Positions 22,539 through 30,999 of a stretch of 34,295 bases of DNA are shown piece after piece. The position numbers and the translations under genes are program-made. Each line of letters starts with the position of its first letter. Position 1 is the first letter of the stretch. A model generated the notes under the pieces. It was given only the letters and a program-made list of their open reading frames with translations. It was not told where the DNA came from and searched no databases. Source of the DNA: Mesorhizobium plurifarium (GTDB lineage Bacteria; Pseudomonadota; Alphaproteobacteria; Rhizobiales; Rhizobiaceae); the NCBI GenBank assembly GCA_000824785.1, contig CCNB01000002.1, positions 123,394 through 157,688 of the forward strand, given 5' to 3'.

Positions 22539-22564
22539 AAGGGGCGGCCCTCGTACCGCCCCTT
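22539..22564. terminator. Intercistronic hairpin between permease and aldehyde dehydrogenase genes
   Basis: AAGGGGCGG (22539-22547) pairs perfectly with CCGCCCCTT (22556-22564) around an 8-nt loop. On the plus strand only TTCATATA follows, a poor U-tract, so it may attenuate or protect mRNA instead of terminating fully. On the minus strand the stem is followed by TTTTATTGTT, which would make an efficient terminator for antisense transcription. Confidence 0.6.
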
Positions 22565-22590
22565 CATATAGCCTTTGGAGCAAACTGATT

Positions 22591-24081
22591 ATGATCGACC
22601 AGGACACCATCGACACGCTGCGCAAGACGGAAGTCGGCGCGCGGCGTCTGTTCATCGATGGCGCTCATGCCGACGCCGAGAGCGGCGCCAGCCTTGAGGT
22701 GATCTCGCCGATCGACGGCCGTCCCTTCGCCCGCATCGCCGATGGCGGCGTCGCCGACGTCGACCGCGCCGTAGCCTCGGCGCGCAAGGCGTTCGCCAAG
22801 GGCTCCTGGTCGCGTGCGGCGCCCGCCTTGCGCAAGAAGGTGCTTACGAAATTTGCCGAGTTGGTCGAAAAGCACGCGCTGGAACTGGCCGTGCTCGGCG
22901 TGCGCGACAACGGCACCGAAATCGGCATGGCCTACAAGGCCGAGCCGCTGTCTGCCGCCGGCACCATCCGCTACTATGGCGAGGCGATCGACAAGGTCTA
23001 TGGCGAGATCGCGCCGACGGCCGACAATGTGCTCGGCCTCATCCACAAGGAACCGCTCGGCGTCGTCGGCGTCATCGTGCCGTGGAACTTCCCGCTGATG
23101 ATCGGCGCCTGGAAGATCGCGCCGGCCTTGGCCGCCGGCAATTCCATCGTCGTCAAGCCGCCGGAGATCGCCTCGCTCACTTTGCTGCGGCTGGCGGAAC
23201 TGGCCGTCGAGGCCGGCTTGCCGGAAGGCGTCTTCAACGTCGTCACCGGGCGCGGCTCGGTCGCCGGCGAGGCGCTCGGCCTGCATATGGATGTCGACGC
23301 CATCGCCTTCACCGGCTCCGGCCCGGTCGGTCGCCGCCTGCTCGAATATTCCGCGCGCTCCAACCTCAAGCGCGTGTTCCTCGAGCTTGGCGGCAAGTCG
23401 CCCAACATCGTCTTTGCCGATGCGCCTGATTTGAAACAGGCGGCGGTCGTTTCGGCCAACGGCATCTTCCGCAACTCCGGACAGGTCTGCGTCGCCGGCT
23501 CGCGGCTGCTGGTCCAGGCCTCGGTCTATGACCGCTTCATGGACGAGCTCCTCAAGGCGACCACCAAGCTGAAGGTCGGCGACCCGCTCGACCTTGGCAG
23601 CGACATCGGCGCGGTGTCGAGCGCCGAACAACTGACCAAGAATCTCGGCTTCGTCGCCAAGGCCGTGGAGGAGGGCGCCCGTCTCGTCACCGGCGGCGAA
23701 CGCATCCTGGCCGGGACCGGCGGCAGCTATATGGCGCCGACGATCTTCGAGAACGTGACCGCGACGATGCAGCTCGCCCGCGAGGAGGTGTTCGGGCCGG
23801 TGCTCGGCGTCACGCGCTTCGAGACCGAGGAAGAGGCGGTGCGGCTCGCCAACGCGACCGTCTATGGGCTCGCCTCGGCCGTATGGACCTCGAACCTGTC
23901 GACCGCCCATCGTATGGTGCGCGCCATCAATGCCGGCGTCGTCCACGTCAACACCTATGGCGGCGCCGACATCACCGTGCCGCTCGGCGGCTTCAAGCAG
24001 TCCGGCTTCGGCCGCGACAAGTCCCTCCACGCCATCGAGAAATACACCGACCTCAAGACGGCGTGGATTTCGCTGAACTGA
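22591..24081 (+). CDS. NAD(P)-dependent aldehyde dehydrogenase, PuuC-like
   Basis: A 496-residue aldehyde dehydrogenase with Asn166 (VPWNFPLM), the FTGSGPVG cofactor loop (240-247), Glu265 (FLELGGKSP) and Cys300 (NSGQVCVAGSR). The C-terminus EKYTDLKTAWISLN closely resembles that of E. coli PuuC, which oxidises gamma-glutamyl-gamma-aminobutyraldehyde and other aminoaldehydes. ATG 22591 follows TTGGAG (22575-22580). It lies downstream of the APC permease and convergent with lysR (30 bp between stops). With the class III transaminase in the divergent arm it suggests oxidation of an aminoaldehyde; the exact aldehyde is inferred. Confidence 0.9.
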   Translation: MIDQDTIDTLRKTEVGARRLFIDGAHADAESGASLEVISPIDGRPFARIADGGVADVDRAVASARKAFAKGSWSRAAPALRKKVLTKFAELVEKHALELAVLGVRDNGTEIGMAYKAEPLSAAGTIRYYGEAIDKVYGEIAPTADNVLGLIHKEPLGVVGVIVPWNFPLMIGAWKIAPALAAGNSIVVKPPEIASLTLLRLAELAVEAGLPEGVFNVVTGRGSVAGEALGLHMDVDAIAFTGSGPVGRRLLEYSARSNLKRVFLELGGKSPNIVFADAPDLKQAAVVSANGIFRNSGQVCVAGSRLLVQASVYDRFMDELLKATTKLKVGDPLDLGSDIGAVSSAEQLTKNLGFVAKAVEEGARLVTGGERILAGTGGSYMAPTIFENVTATMQLAREEVFGPVLGVTRFETEEEAVRLANATVYGLASAVWTSNLSTAHRMVRAINAGVVHVNTYGGADITVPLGGFKQSGFGRDKSLHAIEKYTDLKTAWISLN

Positions 24082-24111
24082 TCCTCTTCCACCAGCGTTG
24101 GCGGTGGGTAA

Positions 24112-25014
24112 TTAACTCATCATTCTCGCCAATCCCGCCGCCAGCGCGTCGACCGCCAGCCGCACCTTCAGCGGCAAATGCGGCGTCTGCAGCCAGAGCG
24201 CATGGCAATCGTAGAGATAGTCCGGCTGTTCAGGCAGCACCCGGATGAGTTTGCCTGCTTCGATACGCTTACGTACCAGCCAGTATGGCAGCCACGCCAG
24301 CCCCATGCCTTCGTTCGCCGCATCGGCGATGGCGTCGAGGTCGTCGAGCCGCAACCGGCCAGCCGGGACGATCTCCGCGACCGAACCGTCATCGCGCGGG
24401 AACAGCCATGGCTGCAGCACATGGCCGAGCCGCCGGTATACGATCGCCTGATGTGCGGCGATGTCCTTCGGGCCGGCCGGTTGGCCGAACGTATCGAGGT
24501 AGGATGGCGAGGCGCAGACGATCATGCGCTGGCGCGCAACGCGCCGCGCGATGATGCCGGCCCTGTCGTCCAGCGTCCCGGTGCGAATCGCAAGGTCGAA
24601 ACCGTCCTCGACGAGGTCGGCGAAGCGGTCGCTGAGCGACAGGTCGAGCTCCAAGGTCGGATAATGCCGGGCAAGCGCGAGCAGGACCGGCGTGACGCAG
24701 TGGCGGCCGAAATGGGCAGGCATCGTCACGCGCAGCTTGCCGCGCGGCTCGGACAATTGATCGGCCGCCAGCGCATCGGCCGCTTGCGCTTCCGCTAGCA
24801 CGATCCGGCAGCGCTCGTAATAGGCGCGCCCGAAATCGGTCAGGCTCTGCCGGCGTGTCGTGCGGTTGATGAGCCGCATGCCGAGCCGCTCTTCCAGGAA
24901 GCGGACATGCTTGCCAACCATCGGCCCCGACAGGTCGAGTGCCGCCGCGGCGGCCGCGAACGAGCCGAGATCGACAGCCTTGACGAACACCTCCATGCTT
25001 TCGAGGCGATCCAT
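24112..25014 (-). CDS. LysR-family transcriptional regulator
   Basis: A 300-residue LysR-type regulator. It has an N-terminal winged helix (MEVFVKAVDLGSFAAAAAAL, MVGKHVRFLEERLG, LINRTTRRQSLTDFG) and a periplasmic-binding-like effector domain (RGKLRVTMPAHFGRH, LELDLSLSDRFADLVEDGFD, GLAWLPYWLV). It belongs to the large group related to DmlR and other rhizobial orphan LTTRs. It is divergent from an MDR oxidoreductase gene, with 101 bp between starts, which it most likely regulates. TCCA-N10-TGGA at 25084-25101 in that gap could be a LysR-type site. Confidence 0.9.
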   Translation of the reverse strand: MDRLESMEVFVKAVDLGSFAAAAAALDLSGPMVGKHVRFLEERLGMRLINRTTRRQSLTDFGRAYYERCRIVLAEAQAADALAADQLSEPRGKLRVTMPAHFGRHCVTPVLLALARHYPTLELDLSLSDRFADLVEDGFDLAIRTGTLDDRAGIIARRVARQRMIVCASPSYLDTFGQPAGPKDIAAHQAIVYRRLGHVLQPWLFPRDDGSVAEIVPAGRLRLDDLDAIADAANEGMGLAWLPYWLVRKRIEAGKLIRVLPEQPDYLYDCHALWLQTPHLPLKVRLAVDALAAGLARMMS

Positions 25015-25115
25015 ATTAAAAACCTGTGGTTTCGACTGTTCCGTCGATCACGCGATTTATCGCCTTCGAGAGCCGTTGCATAGTCCATTCCATCAATTGG
25101 ATTTGGAGTTGCGCA

Positions 25116-26102
25116 ATGGCAAGGGTTGTTCGTTTTCACACTCACGGTGGCCCCGAGGTGCTGCGCATCGAGGATGTCGAAGTGCCGCCGCCCGGCCCGG
25201 GCGAAGTGCGGATCAGCGTCAAGGCGCTCGGGTTGAACCGCGCCGAAGCCTCGATGCGCAAGGGCAGCTATATCGAGACGCCGGCACTGCCTTCTGGTCT
25301 CGGCCTCGAGGCGGCAGGGATCGTCGAGGCAGCCGGAGTCGGTGTGGAAGGCCTCGCGCTGGGCGATGCGGTCAGCGTCATCCCGCCGCGCTCGATGGCG
25401 CGCTGGCCGACTTATGGCGAGCTCGTCAGCTTTCCGGCCGAGCTCGTCGTCAAGCATCCGCCTTCGCTGACGTTCGAGACCGCCGCGGCAACATGGATGC
25501 AATACCTCACCGCCTATGGCGCGCTGATCGACATCGCTCGTCTGCGCCCTGGCGAACCCGTCGTCATCACCGCGGCGTCGAGCAGCGTTGGGCTCGCCGC
25601 CATCCAGATCGCCAACACAATTGGCGCCATGCCAGTCGCCGTCACCCGGACATCGGCCAAGAAGGCGGCGCTGCTCGATGCCGGCGCTGCGCATGCCGTG
25701 GCCCTGGCCGAGGAGGACTTAGAAGCGCGGCTGAGAGAGATCGCGCCGCACGGCGTGCGCGTCGTCCTCGATCCGGTCGGCGGCCCGCTCTTCACGCCTT
25801 TGACGGCGGCGATGGCGCGCGGCGGCATCCTCCTCGAATATGGCGGCATCAGCCCCGAGCCGACGCCGTTCCCGCTGCTCGAAGTCTTGGCGAAGACGTT
25901 GACGCTGCGCGGCTACCTCGTCCACGAAATCACCGGCGATCCCACCCGGCTGGAAGCAGCCAAGCGCTTCATCTTCGATGGCCTTGCGTCGGGCGCGCTG
26001 AAGCCGATCATCTCCAGGACGTTTCCGTTCGAGGCGATCGCCGAGGCGCACCGTTTTCTCGAAGCGGGCGAACAGTTCGGCAAGGTCGTCGTGGTGGTTT
26101 GA
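25116..26102 (+). CDS. MDR-family zinc-independent alcohol dehydrogenase / quinone oxidoreductase
   Basis: A 328-residue medium-chain reductase. It has a GroES-like N-terminal domain (HTHGGPEVLRIEDVEVPPPGPGEV, LGLNRAEASMRKG) and a Rossmann domain with the nucleotide loop AASSSVGLAAIQIAN, close to the AASSGVG-type motif of quinone oxidoreductases. The zinc-binding residues of true alcohol dehydrogenases are absent. Such enzymes reduce quinones or alpha,beta-unsaturated carbonyls with NADPH. ATG 25116 follows GGAG at 25105-25108. It is divergent from lysR and 98 bp upstream of a DapA-superfamily lyase. Confidence 0.88.
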   Translation: MARVVRFHTHGGPEVLRIEDVEVPPPGPGEVRISVKALGLNRAEASMRKGSYIETPALPSGLGLEAAGIVEAAGVGVEGLALGDAVSVIPPRSMARWPTYGELVSFPAELVVKHPPSLTFETAAATWMQYLTAYGALIDIARLRPGEPVVITAASSSVGLAAIQIANTIGAMPVAVTRTSAKKAALLDAGAAHAVALAEEDLEARLREIAPHGVRVVLDPVGGPLFTPLTAAMARGGILLEYGGISPEPTPFPLLEVLAKTLTLRGYLVHEITGDPTRLEAAKRFIFDGLASGALKPIISRTFPFEAIAEAHRFLEAGEQFGKVVVVV

Positions 26103-26200
26103 GGCGCGCTTCACTTGGACCTCGACTATCCGCTTGGCAAGCGGTGCTGTGTCGGGCCAAACTGGCCAATCTGCATGCCTGCCTCAAGGAGACTTCGAAA

Positions 26201-27160
26201 ATGACCGCCAGTGTTTTTTCCGGCTGCATGCCGGCGCTGATGACGCCCTGCACCGATGACCGCCTTCCCGACTTCGACGCTCTGGTGCGCAAGGGACGCG
26301 AGCTGATCGCCGCCGGCATGTCGGCCGTCGTCTATTGCGGCTCCATGGGCGACTGGCCGCTGTTGACCGACGCGCTGCGCATGGAAGGCGTCGAGCGCCT
26401 GGTGAAGGCCGGCGTCCCGGTGATCGTCGGCACCGGCGCCGTCAACACCGCCAGCGCAGTGGCGCATGCCGCGCATGCGCAAAAGGTCGGCGCGCGCGGC
26501 CTGATGGTGATCCCGCGCGTTCTGTCGCGCGGGCCGTCGGTGACGGCGCAGCGCCATCATTTCAAGGCGATCCTTGCCGCCGCGCCCGACCTGCCGGCCG
26601 TCATCTACAACAGTCCCTATTACGGCTTTGCCACGCGCGCCGACCTCTTCTTCGCGCTGCGCGCCGAACATCCGAACCTTGTCGGCTTCAAGGAGTTTGG
26701 CGGCCCGGCGGATCTGCGCTACGCGGCGGAAAACATCACCAGCCGCGACGACGACGTTGCGCTGATGATCGGCGTCGACACCGCCGTCTTCCACGGCTTC
26801 GTCAATTGCGGAGCGTCCGGCGCCATCACCGGCATCGGCAATGTGCTGCCCAGGGAAGTGCTGCATCTGGTGGGCCTCTGCCAAGCGGCGGCGAAGGGCG
26901 ATGCCGAGGCGCGCCGGCTGGCGCAGGAACTGGACGCGGCGCTGGCCGTGCTGTCCTCTTTCGACGAGGGTCCGGACCTCGTGCTCTATTTCAAGCACAT
27001 GATGGTGCTGAAGGGTGCCCCCGAATACAGGCTGCACTTCAACGAGACGGACGCCTTGAGCGACAGCCAGCGCGGCTATGCCGAGCAGCAGCTCAAGCTG
27101 TTCGACAGCTGGTATGCGCAATGGTCGAGGCAGCCCGCCATGGCACGATACGCGGCCTGA
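26201..27160 (+). CDS. DapA-superfamily aldolase/dehydratase (possibly a hydroxyproline-pathway deaminase)
   Basis: A 319-residue N-acetylneuraminate lyase/dihydrodipicolinate synthase fold protein. The Schiff-base lysine is Lys164 (VGFKEFGG) and the catalytic tyrosine Tyr136 (VIYNSPYYGF). In place of the GTTGE signature of DapA it has GSMGDWPLL, so lysine biosynthesis is unlikely. From memory, rhizobial proteins with this signature include the 1-pyrroline-4-hydroxy-2-carboxylate deaminase type used in hydroxyproline catabolism, but no proline racemase-like or oxidase genes of that route are visible here. ATG 26201 follows AAGGAG. It ends 34 bp before a strong hairpin. Confidence 0.83.
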   Translation: MTASVFSGCMPALMTPCTDDRLPDFDALVRKGRELIAAGMSAVVYCGSMGDWPLLTDALRMEGVERLVKAGVPVIVGTGAVNTASAVAHAAHAQKVGARGLMVIPRVLSRGPSVTAQRHHFKAILAAAPDLPAVIYNSPYYGFATRADLFFALRAEHPNLVGFKEFGGPADLRYAAENITSRDDDVALMIGVDTAVFHGFVNCGASGAITGIGNVLPREVLHLVGLCQAAAKGDAEARRLAQELDAALAVLSSFDEGPDLVLYFKHMMVLKGAPEYRLHFNETDALSDSQRGYAEQQLKLFDSWYAQWSRQPAMARYAA

Positions 27161-27193
27161 GACGACATCTCGGCCGAACCCGCCGGCCGGGGC

Positions 27194-27224
27194 GAACAGG
27201 CCCGCGCTTGCCGCGGGCCTGTTC
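27194..27224. terminator. Bidirectional hairpin terminator between convergent genes
   Basis: GAACAGGCCCGCG (27194-27206) pairs perfectly over 13 bp with CGCGGGCCTGTTC (27212-27224) around a 5-nt loop. It sits in the 75 bp between the convergent DapA-like and MFS-PlsC-acyl-ACP-synthetase genes. U-tracts are short on both sides, but stem strength and position support a shared terminator. Confidence 0.75.
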
Positions 27225-27235
27225 ATACATTCAGG

Positions 27236-30200
27236 TCAGGCGGCCTTGACCTTCAGTTCTTCTTCGCCGCGCACCATCCTGGTCACGCCGGCGAAGTCGA
27301 GCTTGCCGGAACCGAGCACCGGCACTTTCGGCACGATGCGCACTTCGGCCGGCACCATCAGGTCCATGGCGCCGTTCGCCCTGGCGAAGGCCAGGAAGTC
27401 GGCGCGGGTGGCGCCGGACGCTTCGGTGATCAGGATCAGCTTCTCGCCCTTGCGCGCGTCGGGCATTGTGGCGACGGCCGACAGCGAGCCTTTCCACAGT
27501 TCGCCCGCCAGCGCCTCGACCGCGGCAAGCGAGACCATCTCGCCGCCGATCTTGGCGAAGCGCTTGGCGCGGCCGCGGATCGAGATGAAGCCCGCCTCGT
27601 CCACGGTGACGACGTCGCCGGTGTCGTGCCAGCCGTTTTCCAGCGGCTCGATGACGCCCGGATTCTCGGCGCGCAGATAGCCGGCCATGACGTTCGGTCC
27701 GCGCACGAAGAGCCGGCCGCCTTCGTCGACGCCGGGCACCGGCTCGAGGCGGTACTCCATGCCGGGCATGATTTTGCCGACGCTGCCCGATTTGTTGTAC
27801 ATCGGCGTGTTGATGGCGATCACCGGCGCGGTCTCGGTCACGCCATAGCCTTCCAGGATGCGCAGACCGAACTTCTCCATATAGGTCGTGCGCGTCGCGG
27901 CCTTGACCGGTTCCGCGCCGGCGAAGCAGTAGCGCACCGAGCGGAAGTCGTAAGGATGCGCCGTGCGGGCGTAGCCGGAGAGGAACGTATCGGTACCGAA
28001 GATGATCGTCGCGTTCGACCCGTAGATCAGTTCCGGCACGATGCGGTAGTGCAGCGGCGAGGGGTAGAAATAGACCGGCACGCCGGAGATCAGCGGCAGC
28101 ACCGTGCCCGCCGTCATGCCGAAGGAGTGGAAGATCGGCAGCACGTTGAACACCTTGTCGCCCGAGTGAAAGTCGATGCGCGAGGCGGCCTGGGCGGCAT
28201 TGGCCAGGATGTTGCGGTGGGTGAGCACCACGCCCTTGGGCGTTCCTTCCGAGCCGGAGGTGAACAGGATCGCCGCAGCATCGTCGGCCTTGCGCGCCAC
28301 TCGCGGCGTCGTCTTGCGCAACAGGCCGACTAGCTTGTCCTTGAGGCCGATCGTGGCCCGCAGGTCGTCGAGCCAGACGATGTCGACCGAGCGGCCGATC
28401 TCCTCCACCACCGGCCCGAGCTTTGCCTGCTCGACGAAAGCGCGGGAGGTCAGCACGGTCCGCACCTCGGCCGCCTTGCAGGCCGACAGGATGTTCGCCG
28501 CACCGGCGGTGAAGTTGATCATCGCCGGCACCTTGCCGGCCGACATGACGCCGAGCAGCGTCGCGCAGGAGCCGTTGGCGTTGGGCAGCATGATGCCCAG
28601 CGTCTCTTGTCCCGCATAGAGATGCTCGAACTTCTCGCCGAGCACTGCGGCGGCGGTCAGCAGCTTGCCGTAGCTCAGCGAACCCGTGACAGGATCCTGC
28701 ACGGCAAGCTCCTTCAAGCCGCGCTCATTGGCCGTCTCGATGATCTTCTCAAGCACCGTCTTGCCGATGTCCTGGGTGCGGAAGACGAGGTCCGACATCA
28801 CCTGATAGAGCGCGGAACCCGCCGCGGCGCGCCGCTGGCGCCCCTTCAATTCCTGCGCGACTTCGAGCTTCACCGGCTCCAGGATGGTCACCTTGACCTT
28901 CGGGAACAGGCGGCGGCGCACATGCTGCGAGGAGAGCCGCGAGAAGTAGCTCTTCTCCAGCCCTTCGATGCGCACCGGCACCACCATCGAGCCGGTCTTG
29001 TCGGCGACCATGGCGGCGCCGTCATAGACCTTCATCAAGCCGCCGGTGACGGTGATGCGGCCTTCGGGGAAGATGACCAGCGGATCGCCGCCCTGCACGA
29101 TCTTGATCAGCGTGCGGGTCGACATCGGCTTCGCCGGATTGAGCGGCAGCGCGCGGGCAAGCTTCATGAACGGCTTCATCCACCAGGCCTGGGCGATCGT
29201 GTAGTCGATGGCGAAGACCGGCTCCTCGTCGGTGAGCGTCAGCGCCAGCGGGCCGTCGAGGAAGCTGACATGGTTGAGCGCCAGGATCGGCGCCTTGCCG
29301 GCCGCCTTGAGGTTGTCCAGCCCCTCGACCTCCAGGCGCAGGAAGGCGCGGAACAGGATCGAGACGAAATCGCGGAACGGATTGGTCGGCAGGTATTTCA
29401 GCATCAGCCAGGCGGCGATGGCATTGGCCGCGACGAGGCCGAACAGGATGCCCGCGACGGAGACGCCGGCGGCCTGGATGGCCGCGACGAGGGCGCCGCC
29501 GACGGTCATGAAGCCGGCATTGACGATGCTCACCGCCGCAACGACGCGTGCGCGGCGCGCCTCCGGCGACCAGGCCTGCACGGCGGCGAAGGTCGGCACC
29601 ACCAGGAAGGCGGCGGCAATGGCCATGCCGGCGAGGTCGATGGCGACACGGATGGTGTTCGGGCCGGCGAAGAAGGCGGCAAGCGTCTCGGCCTTCGGCG
29701 AAGGCTGCATGCTCCAGATGGTCCAGGCCAGATGCAGGCCAAACAGCGCCATCAGCGCGGTGCCGACCGGCGCGGGCAAAAGCACCATGCGTCCTTGCGA
29801 CATCCAGGCGGCGATGGCCGAGCCGACGGCGATCGAGACGGCGAACACCGCAAGATAAGCGGTGACCGCGATCTCGTTGCCGCCGAGCGAATCCTTGATC
29901 ATCGCCGGCAGGATCGAAAGCACGATCGCGCCGACCAGCCAGAACCACGAGGTCATCAGGCCGGCGCGCCAGATGCGCATGTCGGTGCGCAATTCGGCGA
30001 CCTGCCGCCAGGTCGAGCGGAAGATGTTCTTGTCGATGGTAAGGTTGGGTGCCGCCGAACCGGTGGCAGGGATGTAGCGGCTGGCCAGCCAGCAGCCGAC
30101 GGCCAGCGCCATCATGATCGGCCCGAACACCGCGACGCCGATGCCGTCGGCGGAAACGACGCCCCCGGCGATGGTGCCGCCGAGGATCGCCGCGAAGGTG

Positions 30201-30640
30201 GCCGACTCGATCCAGGCATTGGCCTTGGGCAGTTCCTTGCGCTCGAGATGATCGGGCAGGATGCCGTATTTGATCGGTCCGAACAGCGCCGAGATGATGC
30301 CGAACATCAAGAGCGCCGTCATCAGCACCGGGATCGAGGACAGCGCGATGCCGACGACGGAGAGGCCGGCCGCGGCGATCTCGGTGAATTTCAGCCGACG
30401 TGCGATGAGCGCCTTGTCGAAGCGGTCGGCGATCTCGCCGCCCAGCGCCGAAAGCAGCAGGAAGGGGGCCATGAAGATGGCGCCGGCCAGCGTCACCAGC
30501 GGCGCGGCCTGATCCTTCGCCAGCGTGAAGAGAATGAGGAACACCAGCGTGTTCTTCAGGAAATTGTCGTTGAAGGCCGAGAGGAATTGCGTCCAGAAGA
30601 GAGGCGCGAAGCGCCGCGACATCATCAGATGGGTGTTCAT
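27236..30640 (-). CDS. aas: Fused MFS transporter / PlsC acyltransferase / acyl-ACP synthetase (Aas-like)
   Basis: A 1134-residue three-part protein. Residues about 10-415 form an MFS/LplT-like lysophospholipid transporter (FWTQFLSAFNDNFLKN, GPIKYGILPD). Residues about 430-620 are a PlsC acyltransferase with HVSFLD (457-462, the HX4D motif) and FPEGR (524-528). Residues about 630-1130 are an AMP-binding acyl-ACP synthetase with FTSGSEGTPKG (793-803), EGYGVTETAP and WHDTGDVV. In E. coli these jobs are split between LplT and Aas, which flip and re-acylate lyso-phosphatidylethanolamine at the inner membrane. ATG 30640 (MNTHLMM) has GGAAA 5-6 nt upstream; an upstream in-frame extension to 30826 lies in the leader and has no family support. 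The promoter lies about 310 bp upstream. Confidence 0.9.
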   Translation of the reverse strand: MNTHLMMSRRFAPLFWTQFLSAFNDNFLKNTLVFLILFTLAKDQAAPLVTLAGAIFMAPFLLLSALGGEIADRFDKALIARRLKFTEIAAAGLSVVGIALSSIPVLMTALLMFGIISALFGPIKYGILPDHLERKELPKANAWIESATFAAILGGTIAGGVVSADGIGVAVFGPIMMALAVGCWLASRYIPATGSAAPNLTIDKNIFRSTWRQVAELRTDMRIWRAGLMTSWFWLVGAIVLSILPAMIKDSLGGNEIAVTAYLAVFAVSIAVGSAIAAWMSQGRMVLLPAPVGTALMALFGLHLAWTIWSMQPSPKAETLAAFFAGPNTIRVAIDLAGMAIAAAFLVVPTFAAVQAWSPEARRARVVAAVSIVNAGFMTVGGALVAAIQAAGVSVAGILFGLVAANAIAAWLMLKYLPTNPFRDFVSILFRAFLRLEVEGLDNLKAAGKAPILALNHVSFLDGPLALTLTDEEPVFAIDYTIAQAWWMKPFMKLARALPLNPAKPMSTRTLIKIVQGGDPLVIFPEGRITVTGGLMKVYDGAAMVADKTGSMVVPVRIEGLEKSYFSRLSSQHVRRRLFPKVKVTILEPVKLEVAQELKGRQRRAAAGSALYQVMSDLVFRTQDIGKTVLEKIIETANERGLKELAVQDPVTGSLSYGKLLTAAAVLGEKFEHLYAGQETLGIMLPNANGSCATLLGVMSAGKVPAMINFTAGAANILSACKAAEVRTVLTSRAFVEQAKLGPVVEEIGRSVDIVWLDDLRATIGLKDKLVGLLRKTTPRVARKADDAAAILFTSGSEGTPKGVVLTHRNILANAAQAASRIDFHSGDKVFNVLPIFHSFGMTAGTVLPLISGVPVYFYPSPLHYRIVPELIYGSNATIIFGTDTFLSGYARTAHPYDFRSVRYCFAGAEPVKAATRTTYMEKFGLRILEGYGVTETAPVIAINTPMYNKSGSVGKIMPGMEYRLEPVPGVDEGGRLFVRGPNVMAGYLRAENPGVIEPLENGWHDTGDVVTVDEAGFISIRGRAKRFAKIGGEMVSLAAVEALAGELWKGSLSAVATMPDARKGEKLILITEASGATRADFLAFARANGAMDLMVPAEVRIVPKVPVLGSGKLDFAGVTRMVRGEEELKVKAA

Positions 30641-30728
30641 GGCAATTTCCATTGGGCAGGTCCGGCCGGCAATCCGATTGGACTGAGCGGACACTTGCGC
30701 GGTTTGAGCCTTGTTTATCGGGAAGCGG

Positions 30729-30860
30729 TTAAGCTTCGTTACTGCGATCGAACCCAGTCCATTTGTTTCTTGTTCTTGGTGCCTGGAATCGGTCGTCCGT
30801 GACCGGTCTCCAGGCCTTCCAGGCACTAGACTGTTTGCGGGCTTGGCTGTCGGCGAGCAT
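30729..30860 (-). CDS. Possible small leader ORF (43 codons) upstream of aas
   Basis: On the minus strand an ATG at 30860 follows AAAGGA with an 8-nt spacer and opens a 43-residue basic, Trp-containing reading frame (begins MLADSQARKQSSAWKAW) that ends at TAA 30731-30729, 89 bp before aas. Within it the RNA can fold: GTGCCTGG/CCAGGCAC (plus-strand 30779-30786 and 30819-30826) around an inner CGGTC/GACCG stem. I recognise no homologue. It could be a leader peptide or a chance frame. Confidence 0.25.
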   Translation of the reverse strand: MLADSQARKQSSAWKAWRPVTDDRFQAPRTRNKWTGFDRSNEA

Positions 30861-30930
30861 CGATAGGATCCTTTCGTTTCAGCGTTAAGCCGGATCGGCG
30901 CCGGTCTGTTTCAGGCCGGATACATTACTT

Positions 30931-30999
30931 TGAACGGTGTTCACGATCGCACCATAGCACATCGTGAACGACGTTCAAGAAAAAAATGAACGACGTTCA
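30931..30999. promoter_or_regulatory. Triple TGAACG palindrome operator array upstream of aas
   Basis: Three 13-bp palindromes of the form TGAACG-N-YGTTCA are present: TGAACGGTGTTCA at 30931-30943, and TGAACGACGTTCA at 30965-30977 and 30987-30999. Start-to-start spacings are 34 and 22 bp. Symmetry and size fit a TetR- or MarR-type dimeric repressor. No TetR-like gene is in the window, so the regulator is encoded elsewhere or beyond the edges. An A-tract (30980-30986) separates the last two sites. Confidence 0.75.
30951..30978 (-). promoter_or_regulatory. Probable aas promoter embedded in the operator array
   Basis: On the minus strand TTGAAC (30978-30973) and TATGGT (30956-30951) are separated by 16 bp, a fair sigma-70-type pair. 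The -35 overlaps the middle palindrome and the expected start site falls on the first palindrome (30931-30943), so repressor binding would block both polymerase binding and start. It implies a 5' leader of roughly 300 nt before aas. Confidence 0.55.

Noticed and set aside
24860..26200. A long upstream in-frame extension of the DapA-like gene (to 766 codons)
   Set aside because: It crosses the lysR start and the MDR gene in another frame. ATG 26201 has a good ribosome-binding site and matches the family N-terminus.
28607..30802. A 731-codon open frame on the plus strand, antisense to aas
   Set aside because: It is a by-product of high GC third positions in the aas gene. Its composition (His, Arg, Asp, Gly rich) is not protein-like, while the minus-strand frame carries three recognisable domains.
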